DNA of 64,000 nucleotides from Brevibacillus_D fluminis_A (GTDB lineage Bacteria > Bacillota > Bacilli > Brevibacillales > Brevibacillaceae), in assembly GCF_052072235.1 (NCBI RefSeq), contig NZ_CM125436.1, forward strand, positions 738,001 through 802,000. The letters run 5' to 3'. Numbering within the stretch: position 1 is the stretch's first letter; each line of letters opens with the position of its first letter. The position numbers were made by a program, and so were the translations under genes. The notes beneath the pieces are model-generated. The model saw nothing but the letters and a program-made list of their open reading frames with translations. It had not been told where the DNA came from and ran no database searches. Positions 33,594-41,953 of this stretch are shown here, piece after piece.

Positions 33594-34139
33594 TTACTCG
33601 CGGAATCTGCCCATAACGATGGTGTCGTAGTAGTTGCCGTCGGAAAGGAGTTTGTCTTTTTTCAGCACTCCTTCAACGGCAAAGCCGAGCTTTTGGTAAA
33701 GGGCGATTGCTTTCTCGTTAGTTTCCAAAACGCTTAGCGTAATTTTGCGAACCCCGGTGGAATCCGCCCACGCAATCGACTCCTTCAACAAATTTTGCCC
33801 AATCCCGCATCCCCAAAATTGTTGCAGCACGCACACGCCGAATTCGACTTTGTGCGCGAGCCGTTTCAATTCGCTGCCCTGGCATCGGGAAAAGCCGACA
33901 AGCCGGTCATCGACAGCCGCTACTAAAAACAGGTTGCGAGAAGCTTCAGCGTCCGCTTTGATCAGCTGTTCAAAGCCGGGCGCATCGATGAATGCTTCGC
34001 CTTTTTCCCGATCCATGTTTTCCGTCTCGCCGTCAATTTTCACGCGCAAGGCAGACAGCTGTGCCGCATCGGCGGCGTCTGCGGAGCGGATCGTGTAACA
34101 GACTCCCTTTACGTGGAATTCGCGTTTGTCAATGATCAT
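33594..34139 (-). CDS. GNAT-family N-acetyltransferase
   Basis: I chose the ATG at 34139 (GAGGGAT upstream), 181 residues. The acetyl-CoA site is VEFGVCVLQQFWGCGIGQNL, followed by LSVLETNEKAIALYQKLGFAVEG, the standard GNAT C-terminal motif. It resembles RimJ/RimL-like or small-molecule acetyltransferases; the substrate is unknown. It lies 28 bases downstream of the flavin-binding protein gene on the same strand, so the two may be co-transcribed. Confidence 0.88.
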   Translation of the reverse strand: MIIDKREFHVKGVCYTIRSADAADAAQLSALRVKIDGETENMDREKGEAFIDAPGFEQLIKADAEASRNLFLVAAVDDRLVGFSRCQGSELKRLAHKVEFGVCVLQQFWGCGIGQNLLKESIAWADSTGVRKITLSVLETNEKAIALYQKLGFAVEGVLKKDKLLSDGNYYDTIVMGRFRE

Positions 34140-34167
34140 GAGATCCCTCGATTCATCGTTGGTTCGT

Positions 34168-34623
34168 TTAGCGAAGCAGCCCTTGAAAAACCTGCTCATC
34201 CAACTCTTTCGATTTCTCGATCATCTGTGTTTTTTCGTAGGCCGGTTCCTGGACGATCTTGGAGCCCCAGAACATGCTTTCAAAAATATTGTCGATGGAC
34301 AGCTCAAGCTTCACCAGTTTCATTTGGATGCCTTCCATCGGTTCTTCGCGGACGGTGACGGTACCTGTGATCGAGTAGACGGTTTCAAGCCCGATGACAC
34401 AGATTGTGGCACGCGGATTGGCTTTCACATTGCCGACAATGCGCGAGTTGGCGGCGACTGCAAAGCGGATCGTGCCGGGATCAACGGTTTTGACCCAGGA
34501 GATGGCAGAGATGCTAGGGGTATTCGTCTCGGCGTCGACAGTGGAGAGGAGCACAAGCTTGTCGCCATTGAGGTACTGGGCCAACTCGGGTGAAACGGCA
34601 TTCTGGACTTCCTTTTTGCTCAT
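34168..34623 (-). CDS. Pyridoxamine 5'-phosphate oxidase-like flavin-binding protein
   Basis: I chose the ATG at 34623 behind AAGGAGGAA, 151 residues. The split-barrel pattern is seen in DKLVLLSTVDAETNTPSISA, IRFAVAANSRIVGNVKANPR and TVYSITGTVTVREEPM. Such small proteins bind FMN or F420 and act as oxidoreductases or haem-related enzymes; the exact reaction is open. Divergent to the MarR gene at 34798, with an AT-rich dyad in between that may regulate both. Confidence 0.82.
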   Translation of the reverse strand: MSKKEVQNAVSPELAQYLNGDKLVLLSTVDAETNTPSISAISWVKTVDPGTIRFAVAANSRIVGNVKANPRATICVIGLETVYSITGTVTVREEPMEGIQMKLVKLELSIDNIFESMFWGSKIVQEPAYEKTQMIEKSKELDEQVFQGLLR

Positions 34624-34735
34624 GACAAAATTCCTCCTTGATTTTGGGGTGCTGGAACATTCTGAAAACATGCGTGAAAGCCATGTTGTTGAATTGCCAC
34701 AATCGTACATGGCGTTTGCTAACAGTACGCGGTAT

Positions 34736-34757
34736 AATCATATCATATCTAATGATT
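34736..34757. promoter_or_regulatory. Dyad between PPOX-like and MarR genes, possible operator
   Basis: AATCAT and ATGATT flank ten bases (inner ATCAT-ATCTA-ATGAT), next to a TATAAT box at 34733-34738. The sequence resembles the TATCAAAT/ATTTGATA palindrome at 35422, so the MarR protein encoded at 34798 may bind both. Confidence 0.45.
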
Positions 34758-34797
34758 GAGTGAATCGAAAAATGTGGAGTGAACATGTGGAGGCATT

Positions 34798-35298
34798 ATG
34801 AACGAATCTGGCGATCAAGAACAGCTTCTTCCGGAAGAATTGGATATTTTGCGGCGGCTCACCAACTTTCCCATTCATATTGGCGCTATGACGGTTGTCA
34901 GCAATATTTATCGGGCCGGCCAGCGCATGCGCCTGAAAATGGAGCGTGAAGTCCTTTCCCAGTACGGGCTGTCATGGACAGGTTTTGCTTTATTGTACAA
35001 TGTCTGGATCTGGCAGTCCATGGAAGCTCGCGAACTCGCCAAGTCGATGGGGGTGACGGTCGCTACCGTGAGCAGCATCTCCAATACACTTGAGGCCAAG
35101 TCGCTGATCGAGCGCCGGGTCAACCAGCGTGACAGGCGGTTGGTGGAGATCAGCCTGACGGAGCAAGGGCGCGTCGTCATTGAAGAGCTGTATCCGCTGT
35201 TTAACCAGCGTGAGGCCGAGATCGTTGAGGGAATGAACGAGAACGAACAGCAAATGCTCGCACATCTGCTGCGCAAAGTGATCAAAAACATGGAATGA
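34798..35298 (+). CDS. MarR-family transcriptional regulator
   Basis: The 166-residue protein has the winged helix-turn-helix at about residues 60-120 (GLSWTGFALLYNVWIWQSMEARELAKSMGVTVATVSSISNTLEAKSLIERR, then NQRDRRLVEISLTEQG). It has GTGGAGG upstream. It lies between a divergent flavin-binding protein gene and the APC permease. The palindromes at 34736 and 35369-35438 suggest it controls itself, the divergent gene and the permease. Confidence 0.9.
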   Translation: MNESGDQEQLLPEELDILRRLTNFPIHIGAMTVVSNIYRAGQRMRLKMEREVLSQYGLSWTGFALLYNVWIWQSMEARELAKSMGVTVATVSSISNTLEAKSLIERRVNQRDRRLVEISLTEQGRVVIEELYPLFNQREAEIVEGMNENEQQMLAHLLRKVIKNME

Positions 35299-35301
35299 AG
35301 G

Positions 35302-35343
35302 AAGCTCTTCGATGGCCCCAAAGCCGTCAGAAGAGCTTTTTGG
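35302..35343 (+). terminator. Rho-independent terminator after marR
   Basis: AAGCTCTTC pairs with GAAGAGCTT across a 19-base loop, followed by TTTT. Confidence 0.75.
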
Positions 35344-35368
35344 TTGGAAGGAGCCGGGCGCCAGTGAA

Positions 35369-35438
35369 ATCGTTAGATATAAATCGCTTGACATCTAACG
35401 ATCTGCATTTTAATCTTATCGTATCAAATGATTTGATA
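35369..35438 (+). promoter_or_regulatory. Promoter with two overlapping operators upstream of APC permease
   Basis: A sigma-A promoter is seen: TTGACA (35388-35393), 17 bases, TAATCT (35411-35416). The inverted repeat ATCGTTAGAT (35369-35378) / ATCTAACGAT (35393-35402) brackets the -35 box, and the 17-base palindrome TATCAAATGATTTGATA (35422-35438) covers the expected transcription start. This is the layout of a repressed promoter, most simply by the adjacent MarR protein. The start codon of the permease is about 180 bases downstream; the rest of this gap shows nothing else I recognise. Confidence 0.7.
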
Positions 35439-35619
35439 AATTCAAAAAATTACAAACCAGCACCAGCCTCAACGACCAGCCAATGCTGAAATTCGCAAGA
35501 CCGAAGGGAGGAGAGCGCGGGCATCCCGGTTCACAACGTTTTGGAAACGGTTGCAAGTATTGTCTTTTTGCATGGAAGCGCAATGCTTCCCTTAATCAAA
35601 CGTGGGGGTTGATTCATTC

Positions 35620-37005
35620 ATGAGCAAAACCACTTCCGCAGAAACTGGCGCCATTGCCGAATCAATGGGCTACAAGCAGGAATTGAAGCGTGTGCTGAAG
35701 ACGAGGGATCTGATTGTTTTCGGGATGGTCTTCATGGCGCCGGTGTCCGCGCAAACCTTGATCGGCAATCTGTCCATCGTGTCGGCAGGCCACGCGGTGC
35801 TCGCCTACCTGGTTGGGCTGTTGGCGATGCTATTTACGGCCTACAGCTATGGAAAAATGGCGGGGGCGTTTCCCATCGCGGGCTCGACGTACAGCTATAC
35901 CTCGAAAGCGATCCATCCATACCTCGGCTTTATCGCCGGCTGGTGTATTCTCCTCGATTATTTGCTGATTCCGATGCTGTTGTATAAGCTGAGCGCCGTT
36001 TTTGCCCTGGAGCTGTTTCCGACGGTGCCGCTCTGGCTGATGCTGCTGATTTTCCTGGTCCCTGTCACGCTGTTCAACTACTACGGGGCAAAGGCGACAT
36101 CCCGCATCAACCTGATCATGACAGGCTTCATGCTGCTCTCCATCGTTCTGTTCGTCATATTTGCCGTGAAAGCATTGCTCGGAGGCGCGGGTGCAGGTGC
36201 CATTTTCTCGATGAAAGGGATTTACAATTCGGCTACGTTTTCCTGGGACTCCCTGATTGCTGCGGCATCTATCGCGGTGTTGTCCTATCTCGGCTTCGAC
36301 TCGGTGACGACGATGGCGGAAGATTCCGATGTGACCGGAAAAATGGTGGGCAGAGCTGCGCTCTGGGCTTTGGTGATCAGCACGTTTTTTTATGTGGCGC
36401 AAGCTTATTTCGCCGCTTTGGTCGCACCTGACTTCCATTCGTTCCAATCGCCTGATACGGCTTTTTTTGAAATCGCCACAAAAGTTGGCGGAGACGGCTT
36501 GGCACTCATCTGTACGTTGATTATTTCGATATCCGGCATTTCCACCGCCTTGGCGGGCCAGGCGGCGGCTTCCCGCGTCCTGTATGGCATGGGGCGCGAC
36601 CGCGTGCTGCCGAATCTGTTCGCGTTTCTGCATCCCAAGCACAAAACGCCGGTGTACAGCATTCTGTTCATGGCGGTTGTCGGCTACATCGGGTCGCTTT
36701 TGATTGATCTCGGGTATTTGTTTCTGATCATCGTCTTCGGCGCGCTGATCGGGTTCATCTGCGTCAATCTGTCGGTTTTCACCGAGTTTTATGTGCGGCG
36801 CAAGCAGCGCGGGGGCCTTGGCTTTTTTACGAATCTGGTATTGCCGCTCATCGGTCTGATCATTTGCCTGTATATTTTGTGGGGGATGGACCGGATCGGT
36901 CATCTTGTCGGCATCAGCTGGATGGCGGTCGGTATCATCGTGCTTGCGATCATGACGCAAGGGTTCAAGCGGACGGGCGAGATTTTGAAAGAGGAAACGT
37001 TTTAG
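35620..37005 (+). CDS. APC-superfamily amino acid/amine permease
   Basis: I chose the ATG at 35620, 461 residues, with GTGGGGG upstream. Twelve membrane helices are predicted. The APC pattern is clear: LKTRDLIVFGMVFMAPVSAQ in helix 1, AGAFPIAGSTYSYTSKAIHP after helix 2, and SYLGFDSVTTMAEDS in helix 6. Such permeases take up amino acids or amines. The following gene encodes a SolA-like N-methyl amino acid oxidase, so an N-methylated amino acid or sarcosine-like compound is a plausible substrate. MarR control is likely. Confidence 0.92.
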   Translation: MSKTTSAETGAIAESMGYKQELKRVLKTRDLIVFGMVFMAPVSAQTLIGNLSIVSAGHAVLAYLVGLLAMLFTAYSYGKMAGAFPIAGSTYSYTSKAIHPYLGFIAGWCILLDYLLIPMLLYKLSAVFALELFPTVPLWLMLLIFLVPVTLFNYYGAKATSRINLIMTGFMLLSIVLFVIFAVKALLGGAGAGAIFSMKGIYNSATFSWDSLIAAASIAVLSYLGFDSVTTMAEDSDVTGKMVGRAALWALVISTFFYVAQAYFAALVAPDFHSFQSPDTAFFEIATKVGGDGLALICTLIISISGISTALAGQAAASRVLYGMGRDRVLPNLFAFLHPKHKTPVYSILFMAVVGYIGSLLIDLGYLFLIIVFGALIGFICVNLSVFTEFYVRRKQRGGLGFFTNLVLPLIGLIICLYILWGMDRIGHLVGISWMAVGIIVLAIMTQGFKRTGEILKEETF

Positions 37006-37049
37006 CTTTTTCCTTCATTCCCAAGTGGCAGCGGGCACGCGAAAAATTG

Positions 37050-37055
37050 TATAAT
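37050..37055 (+). promoter_or_regulatory. Possible -10 box for solA-like gene
   Basis: A perfect TATAAT lies 67 bases before the oxidase start, but no good -35 is at 17 bases. The oxidase gene may have its own weak promoter besides read-through from the permease. Confidence 0.35.
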
Positions 37056-37121
37056 CATTGCGAATCGTCCAAAATGTGTACCGTTTTCTAGCCTGGGATA
37101 GAAGGAGTGGGACTTTCGCAC

Positions 37122-38267
37122 ATGCATACATCTTATGAGGTCGCGATTATCGGAGCAGGTTCAATGGGGATGGCTGCGGGCTATTACTTAGCCAAGCGGG
37201 GCGTAAAGACGCTGCTGATCGATTCGTTTGATCCGCCGCACAGTTTGGGCAGCCATCACGGGGATACGCGCATTATCCGGCATGCTTACGGCGAAGGCAG
37301 GCAGTATGTGCCGCTCGCGCTGCGTGCGCAAGAGCTGTGGAAGGAGCTGGAGCAGGAAGCGGGCGTCCATCTGTTTGAAAACACGGGCGTACTCTGCGTG
37401 GGATCGCCGGAATCGACGTTTTTGCCTGAAGTGATCGCAAGCGCACAAGCGTACTCGCTGCCGTTGGACGTGCTTGATGCAGACGAGGTGATGCGCCGGT
37501 GGCCGGGGATTGCGCTTCCCGAAGGGTACCGCGCGAGCTTTGAGCCGACATCTGGCGTTCTGTACAGCGAGCAGTGCATCCGGGCTTTCCGCAAGCTGGC
37601 CGTCGAGGCAGGCGCGACGCTTGTCGTGAACACCCCGGTCGAGTCGATCGATGTTGCGGCACAAGGAGCTGTGATTCAAGCGGGCGGCAACCGGTATGCG
37701 GCGGATAAGCTGATCGTGAGCGCAGGCGGATGGCTGGGCAAGCTGGCAGGTGCATGCGGGCTATCTTTGCCGGTCAAGCCTACGCGAAAAACGGTCGGGT
37801 GGTTCCAGGCGGATGAGCAGCTTTACCACCCTGGGCATTTCCCCGCCTTTTCCGTCAATTTGGCGGGCGGAGAGTCTTATTACGGGTTCCCCAATTTCGG
37901 CGGTCAAGGCGTGAAGATCGGACGCCACGATCTCGGACAGCCGTCCGATCCGGATCAGTTGAACCGCGAGTTCGGCATATACGAGGAGGACGAGGGCGAT
38001 GTGCGCCGCTTTGCCGAGTGCTTCCTGCCGCAGGCTGCGGGCCCGCTCTTGCAAGGCAAGGTGTGCATTTACACCTTCACGCCTGATGAGCACTTCATCC
38101 TGGACCGTCATCCAGAGCATGCGCATGTCTTGCTTGTCGGCGGGACGTCCGGCCACGGCTTCAAGTTCGCAAGCGCGATCGGCGAGGTGCTCGCAGATTT
38201 GAGCACAACCGGTGCGAGCAAACATGACTTGTCGCTGTTTCGCATCGGACGCTTTGCACAATCGTAA
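37122..38267 (+). CDS. solA: SolA-like sarcosine / N-methyl-L-tryptophan oxidase
   Basis: The 381-residue protein is a monomeric FAD-dependent amine oxidase. The dinucleotide-binding motif is EVAIIGAGSMGMAAGYYLAK at the N terminus, SHHGDTRIIRHAYGEG follows as in sarcosine oxidases, and VCIYTFTPDEHFILDRHP contains the cysteine that covalently holds FAD in MSOX/MTOX enzymes. VLLVGGTSGHGFKFA closes the FAD site. It oxidatively demethylates secondary amino acids, releasing formaldehyde and peroxide. The start ATG has AGGAG somewhat far upstream (15 bases); a GTG at 37107 overlaps that site. A strong terminator follows. Confidence 0.9.
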   Translation: MHTSYEVAIIGAGSMGMAAGYYLAKRGVKTLLIDSFDPPHSLGSHHGDTRIIRHAYGEGRQYVPLALRAQELWKELEQEAGVHLFENTGVLCVGSPESTFLPEVIASAQAYSLPLDVLDADEVMRRWPGIALPEGYRASFEPTSGVLYSEQCIRAFRKLAVEAGATLVVNTPVESIDVAAQGAVIQAGGNRYAADKLIVSAGGWLGKLAGACGLSLPVKPTRKTVGWFQADEQLYHPGHFPAFSVNLAGGESYYGFPNFGGQGVKIGRHDLGQPSDPDQLNREFGIYEEDEGDVRRFAECFLPQAAGPLLQGKVCIYTFTPDEHFILDRHPEHAHVLLVGGTSGHGFKFASAIGEVLADLSTTGASKHDLSLFRIGRFAQS

Positions 38268-38276
38268 TCGTTATCG

Positions 38277-38489
38277 TTATCGAATGGAACCAAAAAGGGC
38301 CTTGTGGGGCCCTTTTTGGTTGTGCAGGCTCATCTGGCCGGCTTCATGGCTGACGATGTCCTCCCACGAAACTCGCTGGGCCATTTGGTCAGTCTGTGTC
38401 CATCCTTCAGGCGAGAGACTCCACTCGGCTGGCGGTATGGCGGGATCGATTTCGACCTGTGCATGTCGAATGACATAGAGAAATGACAT
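38277..38489 (-). pseudogene. Truncated histidine phosphatase (phosphoglycerate mutase-like)
   Basis: Translation from an ATG with GGAAGGA upstream gives MSFLYVIRHAQVEIDPAIPP, then EWSLSPEGWTQTDQMAQR, the N-terminal phosphohistidine RHA(G/Q) region of a histidine phosphatase. After ~48 residues the similarity stops and the frame runs through the solA terminator to a stop at 70 codons. Family members are about 180-200 residues and need a second histidine further on, which is missing. The start signals are preserved, so decay is recent or a short peptide is still made. Confidence 0.75.
38288..38321. terminator. Bidirectional terminator after solA
   Basis: AACCAAAAAGGGCC pairs with GGGCCCTTTTTGGTT around a short loop, giving A and T runs on both strands. 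Confidence 0.9.
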
Positions 38490-38550
38490 GCTATCCTTCC
38501 TTCCTCGATTACTGTCGGCGGGTTATATCCATTATAATCGCAGGAAATCG

Positions 38551-38579
38551 TTGGATTTTGACGAATTACGATATATACT
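38551..38579 (+). promoter_or_regulatory. Possible sigma-A promoter of motAB
   Basis: TTGGAT (38551-38556), 17 bases, TATACT (38574-38579), about 88 bases before motA. The -35 is weak. A flagellar sigma-D box (TAAA with GCCGATAA) was looked for and not seen convincingly. Confidence 0.35.
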
Positions 38580-38666
38580 GCCATTTTTTGCTCATCCTTC
38601 GAGCGTTTTTTTCCGAATAGATATATAGAAGAGTTTTTCAGATCACGTGAAATAGGGAGTGGCAAG

Positions 38667-39470
38667 ATGGAAAAATCTACATATATAGGGCTTGGCCTTG
38701 GCGTCATAGCGGTCGGTTTAGGGATGGTGCTAAAAGGTGCAAGTCTTGCCGCGCTAGTCAACCCCGCTGCATTTCTGATCATCATCGCCGGTACGGCTGC
38801 AGCTGTCATGATTGCATTTCCAATGAATGAAATGAAAAAAGTGCCCAAGCTGTTCGGCGTCTTGTTCAAAGAGCAAGCGCTGCCAAACAAGCGGGAACTG
38901 ATTAACCAGTTCATGAACTGGGCATCGATCGCACGCCGTGAAGGCTTGCTGGCTCTGGAAAATACGTCCGACGAGATTCAGGACCCCTTCCTGAAAAACG
39001 GGATGAAAATGATCATCGACGGTGGCGAGCCGGAATTCGTCCGCGATGTGTTGAACGAAGAGATTTATGCGATCGAGGATCGCCATCAGGCAGGCGCACA
39101 AATTTTTACGCAGGCCGGAACTTATGCGCCGACGCTCGGGGTGCTCGGTGCGGTAGTCGGTCTGATTGCCGCGCTCGGGAATTTGTCGGACATCGAAAAG
39201 CTGGGTCACTCCATTTCAGCGGCGTTCATCGCAACCCTTTTGGGGATCTTCACCGGGTACGTGCTGTGGCACCCTTTCGCCAACAAGCTGAAACGCAAAT
39301 CCAAGCAAGAGATCGAAATCAAAAAGATTATGGTGGAAGGGTTGCTTTCCATCCAGGCGGGTGTCTCGCCGACCGCAATTGAGCAGAAGCTGCTGGTTTA
39401 CATCCCTGTGAGCGAACGTGCTGCTGCCAAGGCGGAGACGCAGGAAGAAGGTGTCGAGGTGAATGGCTAA
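38667..39470 (+). CDS. motA: Flagellar motor stator protein MotA
   Basis: The 267-residue protein has four membrane helices and the conserved cytoplasmic loop: EGLLALENTSDEIQDPFLKN with charged residues that contact FliG, and RDVLNEEIYAIEDRHQAGAQ. The third and fourth helices (YAPTLGVLGAVVGLIAALGN, AFIATLLGIFTGYVLWHPFA) are typical. With MotB it forms the ion channel that drives the flagellum, or a MotPS-like paralogue. It overlaps motB by eight bases. Confidence 0.95.
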   Translation: MEKSTYIGLGLGVIAVGLGMVLKGASLAALVNPAAFLIIIAGTAAAVMIAFPMNEMKKVPKLFGVLFKEQALPNKRELINQFMNWASIARREGLLALENTSDEIQDPFLKNGMKMIIDGGEPEFVRDVLNEEIYAIEDRHQAGAQIFTQAGTYAPTLGVLGAVVGLIAALGNLSDIEKLGHSISAAFIATLLGIFTGYVLWHPFANKLKRKSKQEIEIKKIMVEGLLSIQAGVSPTAIEQKLLVYIPVSERAAAKAETQEEGVEVNG

Positions 39471-40293
39471 GAAAGGGAGAAGGGAACATCATGAAGAGCA
39501 CGTTGATGAATCCTGGCTCATTCCGTACGCGGACTTGTTGACACTTCTGCTCGCGCTTTTCATCGTGTTGTTTGCGTCGTCCAAAGTGGACGCGAAAAAA
39601 TTCGAACAGATCATGCAATCATTCAATGTAGCGTTATCCGGCGGCGTCGGGGTGCTGCAGCAGCCGGCCCCTGTGCCTGTCAATGCGAAAGATGTGCAGT
39701 CGATCCAGCGCACCGTCACCAAAGGGACCGGGAAGAGCGACAATCAGGAAGAAGAAAAATCCGAGGAACAGAAAAAATTTGAAGCGGCCTATCAAAAAGA
39801 GACCAATGATTTGAAGCAGTTGCAGCAGCAGATCAACGATTATATCGTGCAGCACAAGATGACGGACAGGCTGCAAACCAAGCTGTCCGAAGAAGGCTTG
39901 ATGATCACGATTTTGGACAATGCGCTGTTCGCGTCGGGAAGTGCAACGATCCGTCCGGATGCCCGCGAGCTGGCGAAGGAAATCGCCAAACAGCTGGTGC
40001 CGCTGCCCAAGCAGGTGACCGTAACCGGTCATACGGACACGATGCCGATCAATACATATGAATTCCCGTCCAACTGGGATTTGAGCACCAAGCGTGCGAC
40101 GAACTTCCTCAAAATCTTGTTGGAAAACAAAAGCTTGGACCCATCCCGCTTCAGCGCCACGGGCAAAGGCGAATACCATCCGGTCGCAACCAACGCAACC
40201 CCGGAAGGCCGAGCCAAAAACCGCCGCGTCGAGCTGATGGTCCTCCGCGACTTCACCGATTTGCATCAACCGACAAAGAAGACAAGTAATTAA
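39463..40293 (+). CDS. motB: Flagellar motor protein MotB
   Basis: The 276-residue protein has one membrane helix, WLIPYADLLTLLLALFIVLF (residues ~18-37), with the essential proton-carrying Asp in YADLL. A linker rich in Glu/Lys follows, then an OmpA-like peptidoglycan-binding domain (ASGSATIRPDARELAKEIAK, VTGHTDTMPI, NRRVELMV). It anchors the stator to the wall. It is translationally coupled to motA and ends in a terminator. Confidence 0.96.
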   Translation: MAKKGRREHHEEHVDESWLIPYADLLTLLLALFIVLFASSKVDAKKFEQIMQSFNVALSGGVGVLQQPAPVPVNAKDVQSIQRTVTKGTGKSDNQEEEKSEEQKKFEAAYQKETNDLKQLQQQINDYIVQHKMTDRLQTKLSEEGLMITILDNALFASGSATIRPDARELAKEIAKQLVPLPKQVTVTGHTDTMPINTYEFPSNWDLSTKRATNFLKILLENKSLDPSRFSATGKGEYHPVATNATPEGRAKNRRVELMVLRDFTDLHQPTKKTSN

Positions 40294-40319
40294 GCTGGGG
40301 ATTATTCCTCAGCTTTTTC
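40292..40319 (+). terminator. Rho-independent terminator of motAB
   Basis: AAGCTGGGGA pairs with TCCTCAGCTT (10 bp, one G-U) around TTAT, followed by TTT, overlapping the motB stop codon. Confidence 0.85.
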
Positions 40320-40400
40320 TATTGTCGTGCATATCGTGTTGTTCGCAAAGCTGTTTGGAAATTGCCGGAACAACATTCGATGGGAATTTTTCTCTTAGCA

Positions 40401-40431
40401 TGTAACTTTTTGCTGGGAAATGACATCTAAT
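40401..40431 (+). promoter_or_regulatory. Probable ECF-sigma autoregulated promoter
   Basis: TGTAAC (40401-40406), a T-rich stretch, 14 bases, then TGACATCTAAT (40421-40431). The same arrangement, TGTAAC-N14-TGTCACTAAT, occurs at 41880 before the secreted-protein gene. The -35 has the AAC core recognised by ECF sigma factors. It lies about 85 bases before the sigma-factor start. Confidence 0.65.
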
Positions 40432-40514
40432 TGGACGCGGGTAAAACATGGAGCATTTCTCATGACAGCCTCCTGTTTTGCCGTGAACTGAGTTACGTTA
40501 GAGGTGAAAACCGT

Positions 40515-41060
40515 TTGTTTTCTTATCAGTCTCCACAGGAGCAATTTGATCAGATTTATCACACGTATCATCGCGACGTGTATCATTTTCTATTTTGTTT
40601 TACAGGCAATCGGGGGGATGCAGAAGATTTGATGCAAGAAACTTTCATCCGCGTCGTCAAATCTCTCGAAAAATTCAAAGGTCATTCTCAACTGAAAACG
40701 TGGATCTTGGCAATCGCCAAAAATGCAGCGCGAGAATGGGCGAGGAAGAAGAAGTTCTCTCATATTTTTTCCGAGGCGTTCTTGAAATCCGTACCCACCA
40801 ATGAGGGGCTGCCGGAAACGCAGATGTTGGACAAAGAAGACTACCAGCGCATTTTGGCTGCATTGCAAACGTTGAAACCACAGTATCGGACCGTGGTGAT
40901 CCTGCGGCTTTTCGAGGAGTACAGTGTCAAAGAAACGGCAGAAATCCTCGCATGTTCGGAAACAAAAGTAAAGGTTGATTACCACCGGGCGATCAAAAAG
41001 ATGCAAGACGAGCTGGAACCATCGATGGAAGGGGAGTGGGCGAATGGATGGGCAAAGTGA
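40515..41060 (+). CDS. ECF-family RNA polymerase sigma factor
   Basis: I chose the TTG at 40515 because GAGGTGA lies seven bases upstream; longer in-frame starts lack a site. The protein has 181 residues. Region 2 is seen in IYHTYHRDVYHFLFCFTGNRGDAEDLMQETFIRVVKSLEKFK and LKTWILAIAKNAAREWARKK, and region 4 in RILAALQTLKPQYRTVVILRLFEEYSVKETAEILACSETKVKVDYHRAIKKM. It lacks region 3, as ECF factors do. The next gene overlaps by 17 bases and encodes its probable membrane anti-sigma factor. Confidence 0.92.
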   Translation: MFSYQSPQEQFDQIYHTYHRDVYHFLFCFTGNRGDAEDLMQETFIRVVKSLEKFKGHSQLKTWILAIAKNAAREWARKKKFSHIFSEAFLKSVPTNEGLPETQMLDKEDYQRILAALQTLKPQYRTVVILRLFEEYSVKETAEILACSETKVKVDYHRAIKKMQDELEPSMEGEWANGWAK

Positions 41061-41868
41061 CAAAGTGTGGCGCTATGCCGTAAGAAATTCACCCGATTTT
41101 GAACCGCGGGAAGAATTCGTTACGAAGACGCGTGATCGTTGTATCGCCCAACTGAAAAAACAGGAAAAAAGAAAACGATGGTTGGCCCTTCAGTATCAAG
41201 GTATCGTAGTTGCGGCAACATTCCTTTTGGTCTGGGGAGTCTCCTCGTTTGAACATGCGGGATGGTGGAGTCAACAAGCACAGGCTCCACAGGCGGAAAA
41301 GCACGATAGGGAGGGGAAGGCGGCCAGCGGCGCATTGTCTGCGGAAATGCAGAGGTCGTTGAACAAGCTGCAATCGCATTTTCCCATTCTGCAGACATAT
41401 TCCCGCATAAGCGTTGGGGATGTCAATGAAGAGGTGAAGTCGGTCGTTTTGGTGAAGGACAATGGGACGGTGGCTACCATTTATTTTGATCATGAGGGGG
41501 ACGTTGGCAAATTTTATTTGTCCCAAAAACGTGTAGAAACACAGCATGCCATTCCCGAGGACAAAGCTACGGCGCAGGCGGCCAGGCTGCTGGATGCGAT
41601 TGTGGGTCCGAGCCCGTATCCATTTGACGTCACATCGGTTTGGACGGAGAAGTCCTTTGATTTGCAAATGCATCCGACCATTCGCGCGTACACGATCAAC
41701 TTTAAGGCTACGATCGACGCAGCTTCAGCCTACTACGCTACCGTTGAGCTTGACAGTGAAGGGGCTTTTCTCTCCTATGAAAAGGTGAAAAAACCTCATT
41801 CCTATGATTCCTGGTACAAGGCAGATTTCAATAAACGAATAATGCCGAAAGATGAACATGCAAATTAA
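41044..41868 (+). CDS. Membrane protein, probable anti-sigma factor of the ECF sigma
   Basis: Translation starts at the ATG at 41044 (GGGGAGTGGG upstream) within the end of the sigma gene, 274 residues. An N-terminal charged region of about 45 residues is followed by one membrane helix (YQGIVVAATFLLVWGVSSF) and an extracytoplasmic domain of ~200 residues with mixed alpha/beta pattern (VKSVVLVKDNGTVATIYFDH, PYPFDVTSVWTEKSFDLQ). The topology and coupling to the sigma gene fit an anti-sigma factor, but no zinc-binding ZAS motif is seen. Function is inference from context. Confidence 0.7.
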   Translation: MDGQSDKVWRYAVRNSPDFEPREEFVTKTRDRCIAQLKKQEKRKRWLALQYQGIVVAATFLLVWGVSSFEHAGWWSQQAQAPQAEKHDREGKAASGALSAEMQRSLNKLQSHFPILQTYSRISVGDVNEEVKSVVLVKDNGTVATIYFDHEGDVGKFYLSQKRVETQHAIPEDKATAQAARLLDAIVGPSPYPFDVTSVWTEKSFDLQMHPTIRAYTINFKATIDAASAYYATVELDSEGAFLSYEKVKKPHSYDSWYKADFNKRIMPKDEHAN

Positions 41869-41879
41869 TTCCAAAAAGC

Positions 41880-41910
41880 TGTAACCTTTTTGGGGAACAT
41901 GTCACTAATA
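41880..41910 (+). promoter_or_regulatory. Probable ECF-sigma target promoter
   Basis: TGTAAC (41880-41885), a CTTTTT tract, and TGTCACTAAT from 41900, with the same 14-base spacing as the promoter of the sigma gene at 40401. It lies about 44 bases before the secreted-protein start. Confidence 0.6.
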
Positions 41911-41953
41911 GACAGGACAATGAGTAAAGTAACCTACCGAGGAGGAGTAACAG

